DNA from: Cyanobacteria bacterium UBA9579
GTDB lineage: Bacteria; Cyanobacteriota; Vampirovibrionia; Gastranaerophilales; UBA9579
Direction: 5' to 3'
DNA length: 8,404 nt
Assembly (NCBI GenBank): GCA_003499585.1
Contig: DNSU01000096.1
Location: 6,255 to 14,658 of the forward strand
Shown here: positions 5,962 to 8,404 of the stretch, piece after piece
Layout of the letters: every line of letters begins with the position of its first letter
Numbering within the stretch: position 1 is the first letter of the stretch
The notes under the pieces: generated by a model
What the model saw: only the letters and a program-made list of their open reading frames with translations
The model's database searches: none
Told to the model about the DNA's origin: nothing
Translations under genes and position numbers: made by a program

Positions 5962-6001
5962 TGGGAATTTCAAAACAAGTAAACAAATAGGAGAAAAATG
6001 A

Positions 6002-6478
6002 ATGAAAGCAGTGCAAGTAGACAAAGATGTTCGTGAAATTGTTCAAAAATGTGGACATACAAGAGAATATCTTATTCCAATTCTACAGGAATTAGTAGCC
6101 AAAAAGGGCTATCTTACTGAAGAACTAATTCGTGATGTGGCTCATGAGATGGCTATAAGTCCTAATGAAGTTTACAGTGTAGCAACATTTTACTCATTTA
6201 TTAACACCAAGCCAACCGGCAAGTATGTTATAAGAATTTGTAAAACCATAAGTTGTGATTTAGCAGGTAAAGATGAAATCATTAAAGCGCTGGAAAAAGA
6301 ATTAAGGGTTAAATTAGGATCTACGACTGATGACAGACTATTCACATTAGAAGTTACAAGCTGCATTGGAATGTGTGATCAGGGCCCGGCTATGTTAGTA
6401 AACGATGCTGTTTATTCAAAAATCGATTCCAAAAAAGCAGTAGAAATAGTAAAAGAATATAAAAATAAAGAAAAATAG
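6002..6478 (+). CDS. hydC: NADH-dependent hydrogenase subunit HydC (NuoE-like, [2Fe-2S])
   Basis: A 158-residue cytosolic electron-transfer subunit homologous to the 24-kDa NuoE subunit of complex I and to HydC/HndA of multimeric [FeFe]-hydrogenases. A helical N-terminal part (about 1-70) contains the family block ISPNEVYSVATFYSFI. A thioredoxin-like domain then carries the [2Fe-2S] ligands C80 and C85 (CKTISC) and C121 and C125 (CIGMC), followed by DQGPAMLVND. Length is normal for the family. The ATG at 6002 has AGGAG (5989-5993) eight bases upstream; the overlapping ATG at 5998 opens only a very short frame. It is the first gene of a rightward operon with hydB 68 bases downstream and should pass electrons between the HydB flavin and the HydA Fe-S chain. 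A complex I or formate dehydrogenase NuoE is unlikely given the neighbours. Confidence 0.9.
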   Translation: MKAVQVDKDVREIVQKCGHTREYLIPILQELVAKKGYLTEELIRDVAHEMAISPNEVYSVATFYSFINTKPTGKYVIRICKTISCDLAGKDEIIKALEKELRVKLGSTTDDRLFTLEVTSCIGMCDQGPAMLVNDAVYSKIDSKKAVEIVKEYKNKEK

Positions 6479-6546
6479 GTAATAAATTCATCAATAAAGC
6501 ACTTGTAATACTATTATTAAAATAAATTATAAGCAGGAGTACTAAT

Positions 6547-7704
6547 ATGGAAAGAAAACGTTTACTTTCACCTGACTATAAAGCAGGGGAAGCGCTAGAA
6601 AAAGCCCTATCACGTGATAGCAGTGATATAATCAAATTAATTAAAGATTCAGGCCTTAGAGGTAGAGGCGGTGCGGGATTCCCTACCGGAGTCAAATGGG
6701 AATTAGCTGCAAACGCTCCTGGTGATGTGAAATATGTAATCTGTAACGCTGATGAAGGCGAACCAGGAACATTTAAAGACAGAGTTTTATTGCTTGAACA
6801 TATTGAAAAACTTGTTGAAGGCATGGTTATTGCAGCTCATGCCATTGGTGCTACAAAAGGTATCATTTACTTAAGAGCAGAATATCGCTGGATGCTTAAT
6901 ACTCTTGTATCTGAAATTGATGAAATGAGAAGCAGAGGCTTTTTAGGGAAAAACATCCTGAATAAAGGCATTGATTTCGATATTGAATTCAGATTAAATG
7001 CCGGCGCTTATGTTTGTGGAGAAGAAACTTCATTAATTGAATCACTGGAAGGTAAAAGAGGTGAACCAAGAAATAAGCCTCCTTACCCTGTACAATGTGG
7101 TTACCTTGAATCTCCTACAGTAATTAATAACGTGGAAACCTTTGGCTATGTACCATTTATCGTTACTCATGGAGCTGATGAATTTAAAAAGTACGGAACA
7201 GAAAAATCATCCGGCACCAAATTATTCAGCATCTCAGGAGATTGCGAAAATCCCGGTGTATTTGAATTGGATTTAGGCACCAAAGTACAGGAATTACTGG
7301 ATCTTGTAGGTGCCAGAAACGCTAAAGCAGTACAAATAGGTGGAGCAGCCGGCATAACCATAGGTGAAAAAGACTTTGATAAACCTATATCTTATGAAGG
7401 ATTCCCTCCAGGCGGCTCAATAATTGTATTTAACCGTTCACGTAATATGCGACACGTACTGAAAAACCTTATGGACTTCTTTGTTGAAGAGTCCTGCGGG
7501 CACTGTACACCTTGCAGGGAAGGCAACATTAAAATTCTAGATGCAGTAGAAAAGTTAGACAGAGGAGAAAGTCTGCCAGATGGATACATGCAGACATTGC
7601 TTGAACTGGCTGAAGTAATGAAAATCAGCTCTAAATGTGGCTTAGGACAATGTTCAGCTAATCCTTTTGTGTATATTTATAAAAACTTTAGAGAAGATCT
7701 GTAG
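6547..7704 (+). CDS. hydB: NADH-dependent hydrogenase subunit HydB (short, NuoF-like)
   Basis: A 385-residue NAD(H)- and FMN-binding diaphorase subunit homologous to NuoF/HoxF and the core of HydB/HndC. It shows the FMN/NADH loop GRGGAGFPTGVKW (39-51), NADEGEPGTFKDR (67-79), the nucleotide motif GAYVCGEETSLIESLEGKRG (153-172), and the N3-type [4Fe-4S] ligands C317, C320 and C323 (SCGHCTPCREG) with C364 (SSKCGLGQ). HydB of known electron-bifurcating hydrogenases is roughly 600 residues, with an extra N-terminal [2Fe-2S] domain and a C-terminal pair of [4Fe-4S] clusters; both are absent here, and the N-terminus is shorter than in typical NuoF. The start is supported by AGGAG (6535-6539) seven bases before the ATG. 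The gene lies between hydC and the second HydA-like gene. The short form suggests simple NADH oxidation rather than bifurcation, which is inference. Confidence 0.92.
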   Translation: MERKRLLSPDYKAGEALEKALSRDSSDIIKLIKDSGLRGRGGAGFPTGVKWELAANAPGDVKYVICNADEGEPGTFKDRVLLLEHIEKLVEGMVIAAHAIGATKGIIYLRAEYRWMLNTLVSEIDEMRSRGFLGKNILNKGIDFDIEFRLNAGAYVCGEETSLIESLEGKRGEPRNKPPYPVQCGYLESPTVINNVETFGYVPFIVTHGADEFKKYGTEKSSGTKLFSISGDCENPGVFELDLGTKVQELLDLVGARNAKAVQIGGAAGITIGEKDFDKPISYEGFPPGGSIIVFNRSRNMRHVLKNLMDFFVEESCGHCTPCREGNIKILDAVEKLDRGESLPDGYMQTLLELAEVMKISSKCGLGQCSANPFVYIYKNFREDL

Positions 7705-7733
7705 ATATAATTCAAATTATGGAGAAATAATAT

Positions 7734-8404
7734 ATGGAAACTCAAGTTCAAACCGGAACAAAAGCTGTAATTAACGGTAAAGAATGCTATGCAAAGGAAA
7801 ATGAATCAATTCTTGAATTAGCAAAAAGAAATGATATTCATATTCCAACTCTATGCCATCACAGTGATCTTTGTTTAAAAGGTGTTTGCAGAGTATGTGT
7901 TGTTGAAGTAGAAGGACAGAGATTGCTTCAAACAGCATGCAGTACTCCTGTAGTAGATGGCATGGTGATAAATACCAATACTGAAAAAGTTCGCAAATCA
8001 AGAAAAATGATAATCGAATTATTATTATCAACCCATTACGGTGAATGTCTCACCTGTAAGAGAAATTTGAATTGCGAGCTTCAAACCCTTGCTGCTCAGC
8101 ACGGTATTGAAGAAACCAGGTTTGAAAGGCCAAAAGAAAGAAGATACGAAATCGAAGAAGCTACACCTATAGTTAGAGACAATGATAAATGCGTACTTTG
8201 TCGCAGATGTGTCAGAGTTTGCGAAGAACTTCAGGGCGTAGAAGCTATCAAGCCTGTTCATAGAGGTAAAGAAAGCTCTATTGGATGTTTATACAATTTA
8301 GACCTTGGAGAAATAGTCTGTGTAATGTGCGGACAATGTATCAACCGCTGCCCGACCGGAGCATTAACAGAAAAGGATGCTACAAAAGATGTATGGGCAG
8401 CATT
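7734..8404 (+). CDS. second HydA-like subunit (partial, runs off the right edge)
   Basis: The first 223 residues are present and the frame is open to the window end, so the C-terminus is unseen. An N-terminal [2Fe-2S] domain has C41, C52, C55 and C69. A His-ligated [4Fe-4S] site has H101, C105, C108 and C114. Two [4Fe-4S] motifs are C153/C156/C159/C163 and C196/C199/C202/C206, with an extra C185. This is the same order and spacing as HydA at 3644-5392, and the segment after the last cluster (GALTEKDATKDVWAA) aligns with GALKERSSIRQVFEAI there. GGAGA lies eight bases before the ATG, and the gene starts 29 bases after hydB, so it is part of the hydC-hydB operon. Most likely it is a second [FeFe]-hydrogenase subunit; a NuoG/HoxU-like or formate-dehydrogenase-type protein sharing this Fe-S front end cannot be excluded without the rest. 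Confidence 0.8.
   Translation, partial: METQVQTGTKAVINGKECYAKENESILELAKRNDIHIPTLCHHSDLCLKGVCRVCVVEVEGQRLLQTACSTPVVDGMVINTNTEKVRKSRKMIIELLLSTHYGECLTCKRNLNCELQTLAAQHGIEETRFERPKERRYEIEEATPIVRDNDKCVLCRRCVRVCEELQGVEAIKPVHRGKESSIGCLYNLDLGEIVCVMCGQCINRCPTGALTEKDATKDVWAA

Larger units (their letters stand above)
5393..6001. other. divergent intergenic regulatory region between hydA and hydC
   Basis: This 609-base gap separates the two divergent hydrogenase operons. It contains a 25-base interrupted inverted repeat, GGTTAT (5502-5507) and ATAACC (5521-5526). A near-palindrome TTGATTTAAAAATCAA lies at 5613-5628, and an extended -10 promoter reads right at 5691-5699. Beyond it are predicted RNA structures (5724-5788, 5827-5899 and a small hairpin 5904-5921) and a second rightward promoter candidate just before hydC. 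A 65-codon open frame at 5763-5960 has no ribosome binding site and I do not accept it as a gene. No clear leftward promoter for hydA was identified. Confidence 0.6.

Noticed and set aside
7771..8261. Two minus-strand open frames opposite the second HydA-like gene
   Set aside because: The plus strand encodes unmistakable Fe-S motifs here; the minus frames are shadows.

Overview
The window looks like a chromosomal stretch from an AT-rich, anaerobic, fermentative bacterium. The best taxonomic clue is the first gene, an OmpR-type response regulator very close to cyanobacterial RpaB, sitting next to an NAD-linked [FeFe]-hydrogenase locus. RpaB-like regulator plus [FeFe]-hydrogenase plus very low GC points to a non-photosynthetic relative of the Cyanobacteria (Melainabacteria/Vampirovibrionia, e.g. 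a Gastranaerophilales-like gut lineage). That placement is inference from remembered family sequences, not from a search. No photosynthesis gene, tRNA, rRNA, transposase or CRISPR array is visible.

Layout, left to right. 1-596: AT-rich non-coding DNA with a candidate promoter (381-408) and a 10-bp hairpin (498-521) ahead of the RpaB-like gene (597-1343, +). Convergent to it is an unrecognised 166-residue protein (1379-1879, -). A 397-base gap carries a GC-rich palindrome (2153-2169). Next comes a stand-alone NfnA/SudB-type FAD/[2Fe-2S] reductase subunit (2277-3119, +), closed by a perfect 26-bp-arm palindrome (3126-3177) that also terminates the convergent leftward operon. That operon consists of a full-length [FeFe]-hydrogenase catalytic subunit (3644-5392, -) followed by a receiver-only regulator (3208-3597, -).

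A 609-base divergent intergenic region (5393-6001) holds an extended -10 promoter reading right and then two predicted RNA folds: a three-way junction (5724-5788) and a long imperfect hairpin (5827-5899). The rightward operon follows: a NuoE-like subunit (hydC, 6002-6478), a short NuoF-like subunit (hydB, 6547-7704), and a second HydA-like protein that runs off the right edge (7734-8404).

Together, HydC and HydB form an NAD(H)-oxidising diaphorase module able to pass electrons through Fe-S relays to a HydA subunit that evolves H2. NfnA-type proteins normally exchange electrons between NAD(H), NADP(H) and ferredoxin, so the window is a redox-balancing neighbourhood. The most notable points are the pair of divergent HydA-type proteins, a Cys-to-Ser change in the first H-cluster motif of the complete one, a HydB without the usual extra Fe-S domains, a receiver protein with Glu at the phospho-acceptor position, an NfnA without a neighbouring NfnB, and the structured leader ahead of hydC.
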